Counted from the stretch's first letter, positions 48,509 through 63,939 are shown. The stretch: 64,000 nt of DNA from Marisa cornuarietis (GCA_004794655.1 SMMW01000040.1:2924501-2988500), one strand, 5' to 3'. Made by a program: numbers and translations. The notes: a model not told the origin generated them from the sequence alone.

Positions 48509-50682
48509 TCTATATATACGCAGACACACTCCTTCTGGTTCAATTGTAACTCGTAAACATTTGGAGAACTAATATTATATCAAAATGAGAAACTGACTGC
48601 GAGTTAAGAAATCCTGTGTAAAAATGAAACGTGATGAAGTAAATGGGACAAAATAACGACACAGAATCAGTGAGATTGGAGACAATCACGTTATTGGTTA
48701 ACAGGGTTAGTACAATCTGATACTGTCACCCCTCTAATACCGACTGAAAACTGTCAGTAGACCGGGTGAGCAAAAAGGAAGAGAAGAGCACATTGAAAGA
48801 ATAAAACGCGTAACTAAGTACCTGGCTGCATGATCGTACAAAAACGCCCTGGGGCCTTAGTCATGAAGCGAATGTAAGGCGTTGCCCTGTAGCAACAAAG
48901 GAAACAAGAAAAAGCATCTTGTTTACGAAGTTGTCTTGTCCAGACCGCGCAGTTGTTGTTTTAGTCGTAGTTATAAAGTGGTGGCAAAGGTGTCCTAATG
49001 TAAAGAAACATGAAGTAGTGTCCACTGGATTCTGGACACTGCTTTATAACTTCAAAAAACAAGATTTTTCTTCTTTAGTTCCACAATTTACCGAGGAAAC
49101 GACTTACTCTCGCTTCTTAACTACGGCCCCAGGAAGAAATCTTTAAAGAAGCAAAGCTCGTGAAAACCATTTAATTCTTGGAGCACAATGCAGATCCGCT
49201 TAGAAATAAGTCGCTTGTGTCTTGTTTCCACGAAAGTGTTCCTTTCGACTTCCGCAAGGGTTATTTCTTCACTGCATGCATACATCAGGCAGAACCGGCA
49301 CACAGACGTGCACGCATGCAACTTCCCACCCACCACAAGTTTTTTTTTCTCCAAATAGTGGAGACCCTAACTGGCCCCAGTGAGGTCATTAGCCGAGCGC
49401 AGTTCAGACTGAGCGGACACAGGCAGCGCTCCATGACAGGACTTCATCGTGTGGCAGGTATGGCATCCTCTGTGTTGTGGTTACATACTGGACTATCATG
49501 TCATCATCAGCAACGTACTTTTATAGACTGTGTTGGTCCTTTTAGAATGTCTTGAACTGTGCGTAGTTCAGAGTGCACGATTTCCTGCTTGTCTCCTCTT
49601 GTCTTGTACTATGCTGTACCACTTTACCCCTTGCAGCTCTCTGTCGCTAAACACTGCGACTTTATTATTATTATTATTAATCTATGGCGACTTACGGTTA
49701 AGAGTATCAATAATCAGTTCACTTTGGAGAAATAGTGAAACTTGTACTCTTGATGTTAACTAATATGATGGGCTGACAACTCATGTTCGGCACAAAGTCA
49801 TAGCCACAGAGAGACAAGTTATTTTAAGAATATCTGCTTCGTGGAAAAAACTAAGTTGCTGTCCAATCAAAAAGTTGAAGCTACGTTATCACGTAAAAAG
49901 ACGTGTTGCCAAGTACATGGAGAAGAATCCTTTTGTGTATGTAAGTACACACATACACAGCGGCTTAAACAAGAGCCATAACTATGGGGATAGTCTCATA
50001 TCCCGATGCTCTGCCGCGCCTCATTAAAATGATCGCTTGGTCAGGAAATTGTGCATTTGCTGTGATAAGGAATTAGGTGCGGAACCATCGCGACAGTAAA
50101 TATTCTTCGCTAGTGTCTTGCCATTGGCAGGAACCTTTTGATCCTTTTGTGGTGAGTTTGGCGACTCTCTCTCTAGTTCTCCACTTTCTTTCTCTTCCGT
50201 CACCTCTCTCCGTTTCTCTACTGCCGTCAAACTATTTTTCTCTTATGTTTCTTCTTTTTTTTCTCTCTCTCTCTCTCTTTGTTTTGTTTTAGGGACGGGT
50301 TTCTTTCTTCCTTTTTTCTTTCTTTTCTTTCTGACACATTTTTTAAATATTTCAATTCCAGCTACAAGCAGATCGTCTATGCTACGAAACCTCTTTTTTT
50401 TCTTCTTCAAACAGCCGCAGTCCACTTGCTATCATGTGTAAAGTCTCTGACATCAGGAAGAAAAGAGCTGTGAACATTCACAGTTAATATGCTTGTGCTG
50501 CATCAAAATGGCGTTATAAGCAAAGCTTAGTCATGATGAAGGATTGTGACCCGGATTGTTGCTGCACATCTGTTTCAAATGTTAAACTCTTCGCCTACAA
50601 CTTAGCAACCTTCTTTAGTCCTTTCGTAAAGATCTCTGCGCTCTCTCTTCTCTCTCTTCTTCCTCTATTCTCCCACCCTTAT

Positions 50683-50683
50683 C

Positions 50684-50717
<34 letters not shown>
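50683..50717. repeat. (CTTT)n microsatellite
   Basis: About eight CTTT units. Confidence 0.93.
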
Positions 50718-51030
50718 AGAGCCGATTACTTTAAAATGGTCTAAGAATGGGTTGAAATAGATTCTTCTCATCATGCGATACTACAAAAGACCTCCCATTA
50801 CACACAGTATGTTACTGTCTTTTTGGTTCCGAGCTTCGACAGCGGCCATGCTGACACGCTGCAGATTTACCGGCATACAGATCGCTGAACGCCTTCCTTC
50901 TGTTCGATCCTCTCATTATGTAACGCTTTCCAGCGTAATCACTAATGTTCAACCTCTGCATCGCTTCTCGTTAACCTTAACAATCTTCGCAAACGCTTTT
51001 CTTTTCAGAAGGCTGACCCAAACATCCAAA

Positions 51031-52680
<1,650 letters not shown>

Positions 52681-53274
52681 AGAACAGGCGCATCATTAGC
52701 TGTCGCCCTGTTACAGTGAGACTGCTTCTTTCTGTGTATACCGCATTATTCACGAAAGTCTTCTCCCGCCACCAAACAAAATCAGCACTGACTCGCTGAC
52801 ACACCCACCCACCCACACACACACACAGATGCACGTATCTGTTTCTTTTTTTAGTTTTCTTTTTAATTCTATGTCGTTACCAACCCCGATTCATTGTCTA
52901 TGTTTGTGTATTCTTAATAACTTACAGCGACTTTATTCTCCCATCCCCCTCCAATTTAGCACACAGACAAGATCATGCGGTCAATATACACGTCAAGTAA
53001 ACTCGAGAAATGACTGCATTAATCTCCAGAAAGTTTTCTAACCATCTGTCATGAACTAGTTTGTCTGTTTGTCCTCACAATTAAGCAATGTTTGTTTGTG
53101 TCTACGAAGAAAGGAGTGTAGAACTTTATGCCGGGGACAAATATAAACTGTTTGTGCCACTACGGAAGGTTTTGATAAAAACTGGATTTTAATCCTACAT
53201 CGCTACACGATCTACTGGTTATGAAACCTTTCACTCTCCCCCTCCCCTCCCATTATTCTTTTTCTGCCACGCAG

Positions 53275-53306
<32 letters not shown>

Positions 53307-53328
53307 GCACACACACACAAACGCACAC
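53275..53328. repeat. (CA)n microsatellite with CGCA variants
   Basis: Imperfect CA repeat. Confidence 0.92.
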
Positions 53329-53862
53329 ATATCCTAATGTTCATATACACAACATGTTCACATTCAAATATATGCCACATGATTTCTATGTTTACATTTC
53401 GTTTATCTTTATATTTTGTCAATACTTATATTTTGCCTAATACAGATAAGAGGAGAGCGAAGAAAGAGAGAAAATGAAAATGTAATGAAATATTGTCAAG
53501 AACGGTAATTTGAATATTTTCTTACGTTTTTATTAAGAAAATCGCCTGTTCTGTTTTAAATTTCGAATTAGCTGGTGTGTTTAAGATACCAAAAAGTACA
53601 TAAAGAACGGGACAAAAAAGTTTGTCTGAGGAGACAATTTTTTCTGGTTCGTTAGTTTTAATGTTATTACATACTGCAGTGAAAAATGTGAGGATATTGT
53701 TGCAACACTCTTCTGAGTGTTTTGATCTGAAATTCTAAGCGAATAGCTTGCTAATTATGTGTGAAGTTTAAGTGGATGCTTGAGTGAGCGAAAAGATTTT
53801 TAAAGGCGTAGTAGGAAACGATAAATTAATGAAGGCGAATTACGCTTTTTCACTAATACACG

Positions 53863-53863
<1 letters not shown>

Positions 53864-53933
<70 letters not shown>
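53864..53933. repeat. (TG)n microsatellite
   Basis: Pure TG run of about 35 units. Confidence 0.97.
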
Positions 53934-53935
<2 letters not shown>

Positions 53936-54849
53936 TCCATGGATGAGGAGGAAAAGAAATAAATAAAGAAAGAAGAAAACTGTTAGTGCAACGTTATATA
54001 CAACATACTAATATGATACATAACTACACACACTCAAAGAAAAGTGACCGCAACTGACTGCAAAAGTTGACTTAGTTGATGGCCACGTGGTTTCCCCTTC
54101 CTGTCCCACCACGATATGTCAAAGCAAACTGAAACATAAAACCGAAAGGCACAGCCTGGGTTAAAAAGAAAATGTATAAAAGGGTAAGGTACATGTATCT
54201 TCATCTGGTGAAAAAGCAGCTACAGCAGATGACGAAAAAGCTGCGTATAAGGTGTGTTAACGATCTACAAGAGCACAAAACTTTCTTTTTAAAATTAAAA
54301 CTGCTTATTTTAAAAAGAAAACTTTGTACTCTTGTAGATCGTAAACACCATTTATACACAACTTTTCTTTACAAATACTGGGCTGATCTCATATAATCCC
54401 TCCTTAAAATACAGGTTTGCAAAGATCATGCAGAGAAAGAGGTCGGAAACATTTCACAAATGAACGCGAATACACTTAAAAGGCCAGTTACTATGCCAAG
54501 ACTGCAGCCAATGGGAGAGCTGAGTCCATTAGTTGGGTGCTTTCATGGACACACTAGGTACGACTTCTTGCTGTGCATGTTCTTGGGCGTATCTCACAAA
54601 CAGAAGTGGAGCCGAGATATTCCCTCAGTTTTCCAGAAATATCAATTAGTACTTTATTATATCATTCCAGAGATAAGAATTTTTTAAAGTTTGGGACCGT
54701 TGTAAATCTTTAATGCCCAACTCATACACAGGATATCAGGCGCAGCTTCCCACTAGAAACTACATGACAAAACCACTTAACACTAAAAAAAAAAAAAAAA
54801 AGGATAAACGCATGATCCAGTTTTCGAAATAAACTCTCTCTCTCTCCCT

Positions 54850-54852
<3 letters not shown>

Positions 54853-54907
<55 letters not shown>
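54853..54907. repeat. (CT)n(TG)n microsatellite
   Basis: A CT-rich stretch from about 54834 leads into a pure TG run. Confidence 0.95.
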
Positions 54908-54908
<1 letters not shown>

Positions 54909-56119
54909 GACGGGGATGTGTATGTGCTTGCTTCCGGGAAAGCTCTCGGCCATGCTCTGAACGAAGCTCGTTCAGCGAGTGTCAGTCCACTTGAAAATAA
55001 GACCTCTCTTCGTTCTAGGACGTATTGTTCGGCAGACCGCGAGGCTCGGAAACTTCATCAACGACCTACTCTTCCCCATTCCCATCCCATCGTTAGCCAC
55101 ACAGGCTGCATCAGTGCCTGCCTTGTCACCGAGATTTTCTTTTCTTTTCTTTTTTTAACAATCCTGGCCATTGTCTCGTCGACATTATAGTATGGTAACA
55201 TTCAGCAGAACAACGCATTCTTTGCCAGCAGATGATACTGATTTCGATATTAACGAAAATTAAGTTTTGTCTACCATTGTTAAATCAAATCTCTAGGTAA
55301 GCACATCCAACCGAGACAGAAAAGGCTGTCCGCCATGTGGCTTGCAGTCTTAGTTTTACACACTTCACTTGTTCAGTCTCAATCTCTTCATGGACAGACC
55401 CCAAAAACCAGGCAATGTGTATGAATAAACCGTAGTTAATTCGTTTCAAGAAGGAATATCCGCAAGAGTGTGGCTGTGCGTGCATTCGACATTATTGCTG
55501 CACGCGTAGTCAGTGCGCCAGGACAGCACGTGAGTCGACCGGGATTGAAGTTCGAAGCGCGTTGTCTGTGTCAAGCGGAAAATTGTCAGGGACAGGCGTT
55601 GATAAGTTCAACTTCCTCTCTGTCATCAAACAATTAGAAACCACGAGAGGACACACAGATTGCTGCTGGACGTAAGTAACAAAGTTATGGCAGGGATTAG
55701 CTGCCCATCTAATATTTAATACTTAATAAAAAGAAAACTGAACACCTCCATAACGATAAAAACTTCACTAAGTGTAAAATCCTGCTGACGGTTCCAAAGA
55801 GACTCTTTGTATTTCCTAATCACTTTCTTTCAAACTCATAATTTCTGTATCATCCTCAGATCCTGAAAGAACCCACTGCATTTCTCGTTAGAGCGTTTCT
55901 CGGTAAAAAGCTGCTTTATGTATTTTTTTTTTAAATAATTTCCATGTTTCCATTTCATATACAGCTCCATGATAGAAGAAAATTAATATCTGCATAAAGT
56001 ACACGTGCCCTTGTCTTCGTAATCTACTAATAAGCATAGGAACTACTCTTACAGTCAAACTAGCTAATATCATCACAGATCATTCTTCAGTTTGGTCCCA
56101 TTTATGGCTGTCATTCATT

Positions 56120-56400
56120 GTTAGCTGATCGTTGTTGCTATTATTGTTCGTTCTCTAATTCTGCCGGAAATAAACACTTTTTTTTGTTCGTCACTGACAG
56201 ATCACAATTTTCTCTGTTCCTGTTACTTGGTGCCTTTTTGTGTTTTCTTTGTTTTCTCTTTGTCGTCAGTACTGTCGTTTATTCGTCCGTCCCTCGTGTT
56301 CTATCCATCTAGTCCATGTCTCTTCCCTCTTTTAAGTGCTAAGAGCATGCTCTCTATTAGTGTGAATATGCGCTATAAAAATCTTCATTTATTATTATAT
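56120..56400 (+). mobile_element. Retroposon 3' end (same family as 57.1-57.5 kb)
   Basis: Shares long blocks with 57345-57510: ACTTGGTGCCTTTTTGTGTT, TTTGTCGTCAGTA, CTAAGAGCATGCTCTCTAT and GTGAATATGCGCTATAAAAA. It ends in an ATT-type tail. The coding remnant is not recognisable in this copy. Confidence 0.7.
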
Positions 56401-57119
56401 TATTAAAACATTCGTAACGTTGTACTACTATACGCAATACTATCCGCAAATAATTAGTGATTTGAGTGAAAGTGATAAATAATACGCAAATGCTGAGAGT
56501 ATCAGGTGTGCGATACAATGACAGGCGATTAAATATAAAGGTCGAGTATTTATTTATTTTCTTCTTCTTTTTCTGTCTTTCGTCCTTTCTTTCTTCTTTC
56601 TTTTTTCTTTCAAAAGGCGTATCTATCCCATTCATTATCAGGGATCTGACGTATTCTTGTGGATATGTATTAGCCTCTCAGATTTGGAGAACCCAGAGTC
56701 TGTTTATGTGGAGTGGGGAGGAAAACGGACGCAGAGTGTTCTTTAAAGATGGGAGAATCGGGGAGCCGAGTGGTCCAGTGTCAGTTAATTTCTTCCAAAT
56801 GACCCAACCACCACCAGTGTCCCTAACAGGAACTATCTACTTTCACTCTTGCCTATTTCTTAACACTGTAAGACAATGGCATTAGAAACCCAAACAGTGT
56901 ATCTCCCATTAAAGCTCCAGATTTTTTAAGTTCAACATCTCTACATAAAGCCTTGTTTTTATTTAATTCTTCCCACAAGAAGACAGTGCACCGTACAACC
57001 AGTACATGATTATAGAACAAAAATCAAAAGCCTAATCGGTTGTTGCTGTCGACAAGTTTGTCTAAAATGTCTCCCGCTGCTGAGGCAAACTGTAAACATT
57101 GACTATAGACAAGATCAGA

Positions 57120-57535
57120 TATATTCCAATCCACCCTCTTCAATTTATCTGCGTTCTCTCCCTTTTCATATCCGCCACCTTCCTACAACTGAATCCTTCA
57201 AATCTGAACTGAAAACGCACCTCTTCCTTGAGCATTACTCCTAACACAGTCCACACAATGCTCGTCCTTCCTACCCTCCCCCCTCCCGCTCTTGCGACTT
57301 TTCTACCATCTTTCTCTGCAGAATCACTACTTTCTTCGCTCCTGCTACTTGGTGCCTTTTTGTGTTTTCTTTCTTTTCTGTTTGTCGTCAGTAATGTCGT
57401 TTATTTTTCCGTCCCTGGTGTTCTATCCATTTAGTTTGTCTCTTCCCCGTTTTAAGCGCTAAGAGCATGCTCTCTATGAGTGTGAATATGCGCTATAAAA
57501 ATCTTTATTATTATTATTATTATTATTATTATTTA
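57120..57535 (+). mobile_element. 5'-truncated LINE 3' end with (ATT)n tail
   Basis: One frame at about 57158-57244 encodes LPFHIRHLPTTESFKSELKT and then HLFLEHYS-stop, the usual C-terminal block of a LINE reverse-transcriptase ORF. It is followed by a ~260-bp 3' region ending GCGCTATAAAAATCTTTATT and an (ATT)n microsatellite at about 57507-57535. It is 185 bp upstream of receptor gene 6. Confidence 0.75.
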
Positions 57536-57720
57536 ATACCTAACCCGCAATTTAGGTTGAAAGTTTCACTGATGTTCTAATTAGAGCGCAGCATCGGAAA
57601 CCATGGCATGCATACCATTCCTTGCTCTTTGTTGATTTTTTTTCTTTTGCTTGTTCTGATAACTTATATTAGCGACTGGCTAATTTGTCATTTTCTGTAT
57701 GTCATTATTCACATTACAGG

Positions 57721-59763
57721 ATGCAATCGAGTGGACCTACGTCAGCCCCAGAAGTAGGAATTTCAACTGAATCTACATCAAACGAACAATATTCCCTCGC
57801 ATACCCTGAACGGTCATCGATGAAAATAACCTCTGAGACCTCTGACCCATTGACAGCATGGCCAAAATATGACACTGGCCAGAACATGTCTTCTACCTGC
57901 GGCTACAAAACTGCTTATACTTGGCCTGCACTCACCTACATAGGCATTTTAATGATTATTTCCCTTGTCGGCAACTCTTTAGTGCTAATGATATTTACCT
58001 GTCGATGGCGTTCCTCAAAAGGCGCAACAAAGGTATGAGCTACAATTTTTTATGTTTTGGCTTCGGAACAATTGATTCTTTTTGTGATTTCTTCACTAGG
58101 CCATAAACTACAATGGCGTAGTAGTAATAGTAATAATAATAATAAAAAGAAGAATATTATTATTATTATTTCCCCATTTTTGAAGCTTACTATTTCAATA
58201 ATCAGTGCGAAGGCAGGAAAGTCAAACTTAACCTATGCCTCACTCTTTGTTTTTGTATAATAAGCTGTGCAATACTTTATGCATAGATACTAAGCACAAA
58301 AAGAAGCTGACAATACATTAAAAACTTTTTATTTATCATTGCTATGGCATTTGGAGAAAACACACAATGACTCGATTATCACGTGCACTCGTCTCATCTC
58401 TTTCTCTCTCTGGATGTCTCACTTGCTCGCAGGGCTGATCCTCGGGGTCTTTCTCTCACTCACAACATTCCCCAACGTTAATTGGTGAAATAGCATGTAG
58501 GTCAGGCACTTTAGAATCAGCTAACCAGCCAGCCAACTAATCAGTGCCATTGTCTTTCAGGTGTACATCTGTGCTCTAGCTATCATCGACCTATCCTCCA
58601 CTCTCCTGGTGATGCCTCGCGAACTGCTGGTTCTGATTTCGTACTGCCCAAGTCAGCGCGGCCTCAGCCTCGATCTGGACGCCTTCTGCGTCACCACAAT
58701 CGTGGGCACGTTCACCTGTCACGTGGCCTCTGGCTGCGTGCTGCTGCTAATCGCGTTGCGGCGCCTAATGAAGTTCCGGGGCGACAACCGAGCCTCCGGC
58801 GACCCATCGCAGACCCAGCCGACCTCTCGCTTCAGCGTCATCACCCGGCTCATCACCACGGGGCCAGGGGCAAAGGTTATGTCCTTGGCCGTCTGCGCCT
58901 TGGCCTTCGCGTGCTCGTCGCCGACGCTGGGGCTGTACGGTAACAATCCCGCCAGCCACTGCGTGTACAAGTCCAGCAACGGCACGGACGTCTGCTGCCA
59001 AACCTGCCTGGCGTGCGGGCCCAAGTGGAGCATGGCTGGGACGTCCTCCTTGCACGCGTTCAACTTGTTCACTATCTTCACCTTCGTTGTCGTGGCGGGC
59101 GTCAATATCCTCCTGTATGCCCTGATCGCCCTGAGGATGAAAAGCAAGCGGCAGAAACAACACGAGCTAAGGAAGCTCAGCCGCTCCTCCCACAGACGCT
59201 CCATCTGTAGGGCCGTGTCCGAGGACCGCCCCTCCGATAAGCTCAGTCAAGACACGGACAGCACTGGTCCGGTCAGTCCGGGGACAGTGCCGACAGCTCG
59301 TCTGCTCTCCAATGACAGCAGCAGCGGAGACGACTCTGGCGGGCAGCGGGCGTTCTTCCCTCCCCTGTCCTACACCGTGTCTTTTATATCCTCGGCCAGT
59401 TTCGGGTCCCTCGACGACCGTGACGAAGGAACTAGCGTCAGCACTGGGCGCACCTCCGTCTTCTCCTCGAAGTCCGGCAAATCCCAAAGGCAAGGGGCGA
59501 ACACCAGCCTCGTTTTCATGCTCATCACCATCGTCTACATCTTGAGCTACCCGCCTTACATAGCGCTCAACTACCTCCAGCTCAACGGCGAAGGGTGGTG
59601 TGGCCTCAGAGCAGACTATCCCAGTGTCTATATGGTCGCCGAAGTTTTTCGTCGGTCCTACATGATCTCCAACGCTGCCAATCCACTGGTCTACGTCCTG
59701 TGTAACCACACATTCAGAAAAGTGCTTTGGAAAACAATGCATCTGAGGCGACAAGTGATCTAA
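57721..59763 (+). CDS. GPCR gene 6: divergent class A receptor (RRL in place of DRY)
   Basis: Exons 57721-58032 (104 codons) and 58561-59763 (400 codons plus stop) give 504 residues. The donor is AAG|GTATGA, the acceptor is TGTCTTTCAG|GTGTAC, the phase is 0, and the intron is 528 bp. It has a Ser/Thr-rich N-terminus with an NMS sequon and Cys60, and TM1 Asn85. TM2 has LAIID. TM3 ends RRL (171-173). ECL2 is unusually Cys-rich: SHCVY, then VCCQTCLAC. ICL3 is long with FFPPLSY near 370-375, TM6 has SYPP in place of CWxP, ECL3 has WCGL, TM7 has NPLVY, and the tail ends RRQVI. The start ATG directly follows a likely acceptor (ATTACAG, AG at 57718-57719). It is the most divergent intact member, with GC-rich coding sequence in exon 2 compared with genes 2 and 3. 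The ligand is unknown. Confidence 0.9.
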
Positions 59764-60088
59764 GACATATAGAGGCTTCGGTCGGGACACGTCAAATTCT
59801 TTTTATAACGCAATGTCTCAAGAGTCTTTATAATGCTCAAACGTATTTTCTTTCTTCTCTTATTCTATTTTTCTATCTTTGTTTTATCCGTTTGCTTTTC
59901 CTTTTCTCGACATTTTTGGAGGTTTTTCTCATTTTCTTTTTCTCCCTCCGTTTCGTTTCTTACATTTTCTCCCCTTGTTGATAGAGATAAATATTTCTTT
60001 TGTGCATATTTGTTAATTTCTACATGATCGAATGATTGTTCTTGCTTTTGGCGTAAAGTAGCCTATTATGGAAAATTACAGTTATACT

Positions 60089-60132
60089 TTTTTTGTTTGT
60101 TTGTTTGTTTGTTTGTTTGTTTGTTTGTTTTT
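60089..60132. repeat. (TTTG)n microsatellite
   Basis: About ten TTTG units after a short T-run. Confidence 0.95.
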
Positions 60133-61849
60133 ATATCAGATGACACAAGGAAGCTAGCAAGATCTGCAGTCTTAAGCAAAGCAGACTTCAACAACACTAG
60201 GTGTACCGCTGGTCCTGTAAAGAAATATTTCACTCCTTTAATCATACCAAAGTGTCATCGTATAAATTACTTGCTGCAGTCACATGAGACTAACAGAGCT
60301 TGAAAATGAAATGGAATATAACAAAACACAAAAATTGAGGAATAAAACTTATGATAACTATGGATGAAGAAAATAAACAAGAGAAGAAAAATAAAAGAAA
60401 AGTTAACACGTTACCAAAAAATAAAATCAGCTCAGAAATGAAGTATTCAAAGCAAATGATTTCTCCATTTTACGTGATGTGCATTGAAGAAGAGTACAAA
60501 TAATAACAACTGAAATAAAGCAAAAGAAACAAACATGGAAATAGCTCTATGCTGCTGACATGCAATTCATTAAAGAAAAGGATCGTGTTTTATCTGCACC
60601 CTCGAAGAAATTCTCTAGCCATGTTGATGAGTATTTACTAATTCTATACCACCTACCAAAAATTTTGAATAAGAACATTTAGATTTTTGCCCGTCATCAG
60701 CCGTCACCCTGTATTTTCCATCCAGGGGTCCACTTAGATTTCGAATTTTCAAAATGTCTTTTTTCTTTTCGTTTGATTTGTAGCCAGTGTCAAAACAAAT
60801 TTTAATAAAGTTTCAAGTGATTTCACTCTGTCTTTGCTTTTGGTAGCGTCGACTACTGTCTGGTGGTAATGTTTCCTAGGACCGTTTTATAACGTGTGCG
60901 GTCCATGATGTGACTGTCGTCTGCCGAGCAGTAAACAGCTGGAACCACTCGTACTCATGTCAACCAGAGAGCTTTGAGATCATTGACAGAAAGTTCCACG
61001 TCATTGAAAGAACTTGTAAATCTGTGTGATAAGTTTTTCACCCTGTATGTTCATGTTTAATTGCGAACAGGCAACGGGAAGTAACGAAGAAAGTGTATTA
61101 AGTCGACTTCCTCAGAAGTTATTTCCCATCAAGAAAATAAAGTGGAACAACTTTAGGATGGCCCTCCTAGCCATAAACATACGTTAGTATAGACGACATG
61201 ACATACACCATGAAAACTGGAAAAGACATAATCCTAATCCTAACCTTAACCCAAAGCGTAACCCAAACTCCATCACTAACATTAACCTACATCGTGAACC
61301 CAAAGCTACTTTTAGCCCTTTTCCCGGCTGGTAAAAAGTAACATGGCACCGTGAGCCCTCAAGTTGTACCATGAGACTCACCCAAGACTCTTCTGGAACT
61401 GGCGTTCTCAGATATTCCGATGCCCGTTGCATAATATAAACTTTTATCCACTGTTGCTGTACATGACTTCGTAAAGAAATGTGTTGTGCGTTCTGATTGG
61501 TTAATCTTCATTTTATTAGCAGTACGCTGCTTCATCAGCCAAAGAAACTTATTCAGAACTGATTTTTTGCGCGTTTTAATAGGCTTATTTTCTCAGTCAT
61601 TTAATCTCGAAATAAAAATAAATTATTTACCTTTCTAGTGTATTTTTAATTATTCCTTGTGCACGACGGGGCACGTGATGTGTGTTCTTATCTCTTCTTC
61701 ACGATCTTGAATTTTTAGAACACTTTTTAGAGCATCCACCTCATCTCATCTGATCAGTACTATCGTTTACCGCTGGGGTGTGGATTATCCGGCCCATGAA
61801 ATCATTTAATTGGTCTGACCATGCCAAGGCGACCGCAAGAGGGACTCGA

Positions 61850-61990
61850 AATTCAATGGATAATAATAATAAGTACAAGATTTGTATAGAGCATACTCAT
61901 ACTCGTAACGAACATATGCTCGAGACATGGACAACATACGAGGGACAGAAGAACAAACAATGTATGAACGAGTGAAGGATAAACAACAGT
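61850..61990 (-). mobile_element. Reverse-oriented retroposon tail
   Basis: On the minus strand it reads GTCCCTCGTATGTTGTCCATG, then TATGAGTATGCTCTATACAAA and a short (ATT)n. This parallels the 3' ends at 56.3 and 57.4 kb (GTCCCTCGTGTTCTATCCAT, GTGAATATGCGCTATAAAAA, ATT repeat), with much divergence. Confidence 0.5.
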
Positions 61991-62489
61991 ACAATTGACG
62001 AATAGAAGACAAGGAGGTTTATTATAGAAATATACATTTATATCATACGAATGATAATAATAACGTAAATTGTTAGAGAAAAGAAAGAAACATCCATTAT
62101 GGGATAGACAGGACACACACAAGTAAATGAAGGGACAGACACGTATGGTTCTCGTCGACTGCCCGCGGCCCGTCTGACTGTATTACGGTTACTCAGAAAA
62201 CAGTTCCAGGCAGGCTGGAAGTGTATACGTTACAAAAGTGTTATATAGCACGCTAAGGTAAAACTACGGCTTGACTAAATATAGCATGTTAATTTCTAAG
62301 TTGATAATTTTATCTGGCCCCCGAATGATATTATAAATATCCAAATAGCCCTTGACTTAAGCGGCGGGTACACGAAAAACCCAAAACACGAAACTTTACT
62401 GAAACAGCCATGTTTTTCCTGTTTGCCGTGTGACCTACACTGCAAATATGGGGCGCCAAGAGGGGAATTTTCTCAAATTTGCTATTTCT

Positions 62490-62820
62490 AGGTATGCATT
62501 GCAATGTATAATTATAGAATAATTATAGATAATAATTTTATACTTATAGATTGCATTTTATATTTATACAATTCATTCTATACTTATAGATTGCATTCTA
62601 TAGCTATACATTACAATGTATAATTATACATTGCAATGTATAGCTACAGAGAGCGAAAACTCGGTAAAAACCGAAGTGTTTCATTTATATTATACTCAGA
62701 AGTTGCTATCCAATTCATTTTACATATACCTTTCAATTCTTTAGCCATAGAATGCATTCTAGCTATACATTTGAAATCTATATTTATAGATTGCATTCTA
62801 TAACTTCTGACTTGAAATGT
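62490..62820. repeat. AT-rich cluster of short palindromes
   Basis: Several related self-complementary words are packed together. TATACATTGCAATGTATA (62625-62642) and TAGAATGCATTCTA (62748-62761) are perfect palindromes. Variants of ATAGATTGCATTCTATA recur at about 62546, 62585 and 62784. The cluster has no coding potential. Confidence 0.85.
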
Positions 62821-63683
62821 ATACGGAACGAGGCTGGCTCATTTGCATATGGGAAAAGAAGGTCAAAGACCAACCAATCGACGCTCGGTTTTCAACATGG
62901 CTTTCGTGGCCGCTCGCCACTTGACTAAACACTAAATAAATCACTTAAGTGAATTGTTTACAAATTGATCATGAATCATGAGTCCCGCGAAAATTTTTTT
63001 CTCACTAAAGGCTTTTTAGAAGAAACAAGCTTTGTATTCGCTCGGCAGGCTTTCTTGGGCGATTTGAAGAAATTTCATAATGGATTTTTTTTTTAATGAA
63101 TGTACTTTTTATCTAAATTGCAGTATGTTGGAATAAAATGTTTTTTGTGTCCGAAGCAATATTTGCTTTCTTGGCATCATAAAGTTGTGAAACAAGCACA
63201 AGATAAAGGAAAAAAGGAAACGCTCGTCAGAATATCGTTAAAGCTAAGTATAAGTAATGTAACTGGACACAGTCGATTGATACCTATGTGGTGAAACGGT
63301 ATATCGTCGGCTAGAATCTCGATGCATAATGTTTGAGTTTCGGTTTTTTTTTTAATTTTTTGTAGCAGCCTTAACTGAACTCAGCCAATAATACTTTCTT
63401 CACCGTGATTCGACTGTAAATTTGCAACCAATTTTTTTTTAATCCGTGCAGCTGACAGTTTAATTAGGTACAATTGCTGAAATGACGGGTATTACTTGCC
63501 TTTCAACAGCTTTATTTTTAGAATAGTGCGGTAAGGACTAGAGTTACGCTATTCATTAATCACTAATTAGTCTTCAAATACAACCATAGCAGAAAAAAAT
63601 GAAAACCCACACTATGGAAGTCAGTTATAAGTGCTAAAAACAAATATGCACCACAGAGTTGCTTTATTTAATTGCTTTGTGAT

Positions 63684-63712
63684 ATATTATATATATATAT
63701 ATACACACACAA
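63684..63712. repeat. (TA)n(CA)n microsatellite
   Basis: TA run followed by a short CA run. Confidence 0.9.
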
Positions 63713-63939
63713 ACTAATATGAGCAGATCAGCATTCTTAAACTCTGCCATCAGCTTTTGTTGTACACAAAGTTTTCAAAACAGCGTACTTGAACGTTTTG
63801 CTGTGAGACTAGCAGTCACAAAAGCTGGTTTGTGAAACAGTTGCCAAGTGGGTTTGACAAACTGCTGATTTCGAAAACCAGGTTTGGCAACCCGCTTTTG
63901 GTTTGTCGTCTGAAGAAACATCGATCAGGTTGTCGTGTT

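Larger units (their letters stand above)
52681..57719. other. Intergenic region between genes 5 and 6
   Basis: No supported gene. It contains CA/TG microsatellites (53.3, 53.9 and 54.9 kb), an A18-like run at 54785-54802 and two retroposon 3' ends (56.1-56.4 and 57.1-57.5 kb). An inverted pair, GATCTACAAGAGCACAAAAC at 54263 and its near-complement AGTACTCTTGTAGATCG-like sequence near 54325, flanks a palindromic TTTTTAAAATTAAAA stretch. Confidence 0.5.
59764..63939. other. Region downstream of the receptor array
   Basis: No supported gene. It includes the gene 6 3' untranslated region, T-rich tracts, a (TTTG)n repeat, a CCTAA/AACCC-rich phrase at 61225-61300, a reverse-oriented retroposon tail and a palindrome-rich AT cluster. 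Confidence 0.5.

Noticed and set aside
58719..59790. Long antisense frames (161 and 207 codons) opposite gene 6
   Set aside because: They are shadows of GC-rich coding sequence on the plus strand and have no homologous motifs or conserved position in the paralogs. The same applies to antisense frames opposite genes 1 and 5.
61225..61300. Telomere-like CCTAA/AACCC-rich phrase
   Set aside because: Units are irregular (CCTAATCCTAACCTTAACCC and variants) and short. It is not a (TTAGGG)n array, and it is a common kind of degenerate simple repeat.
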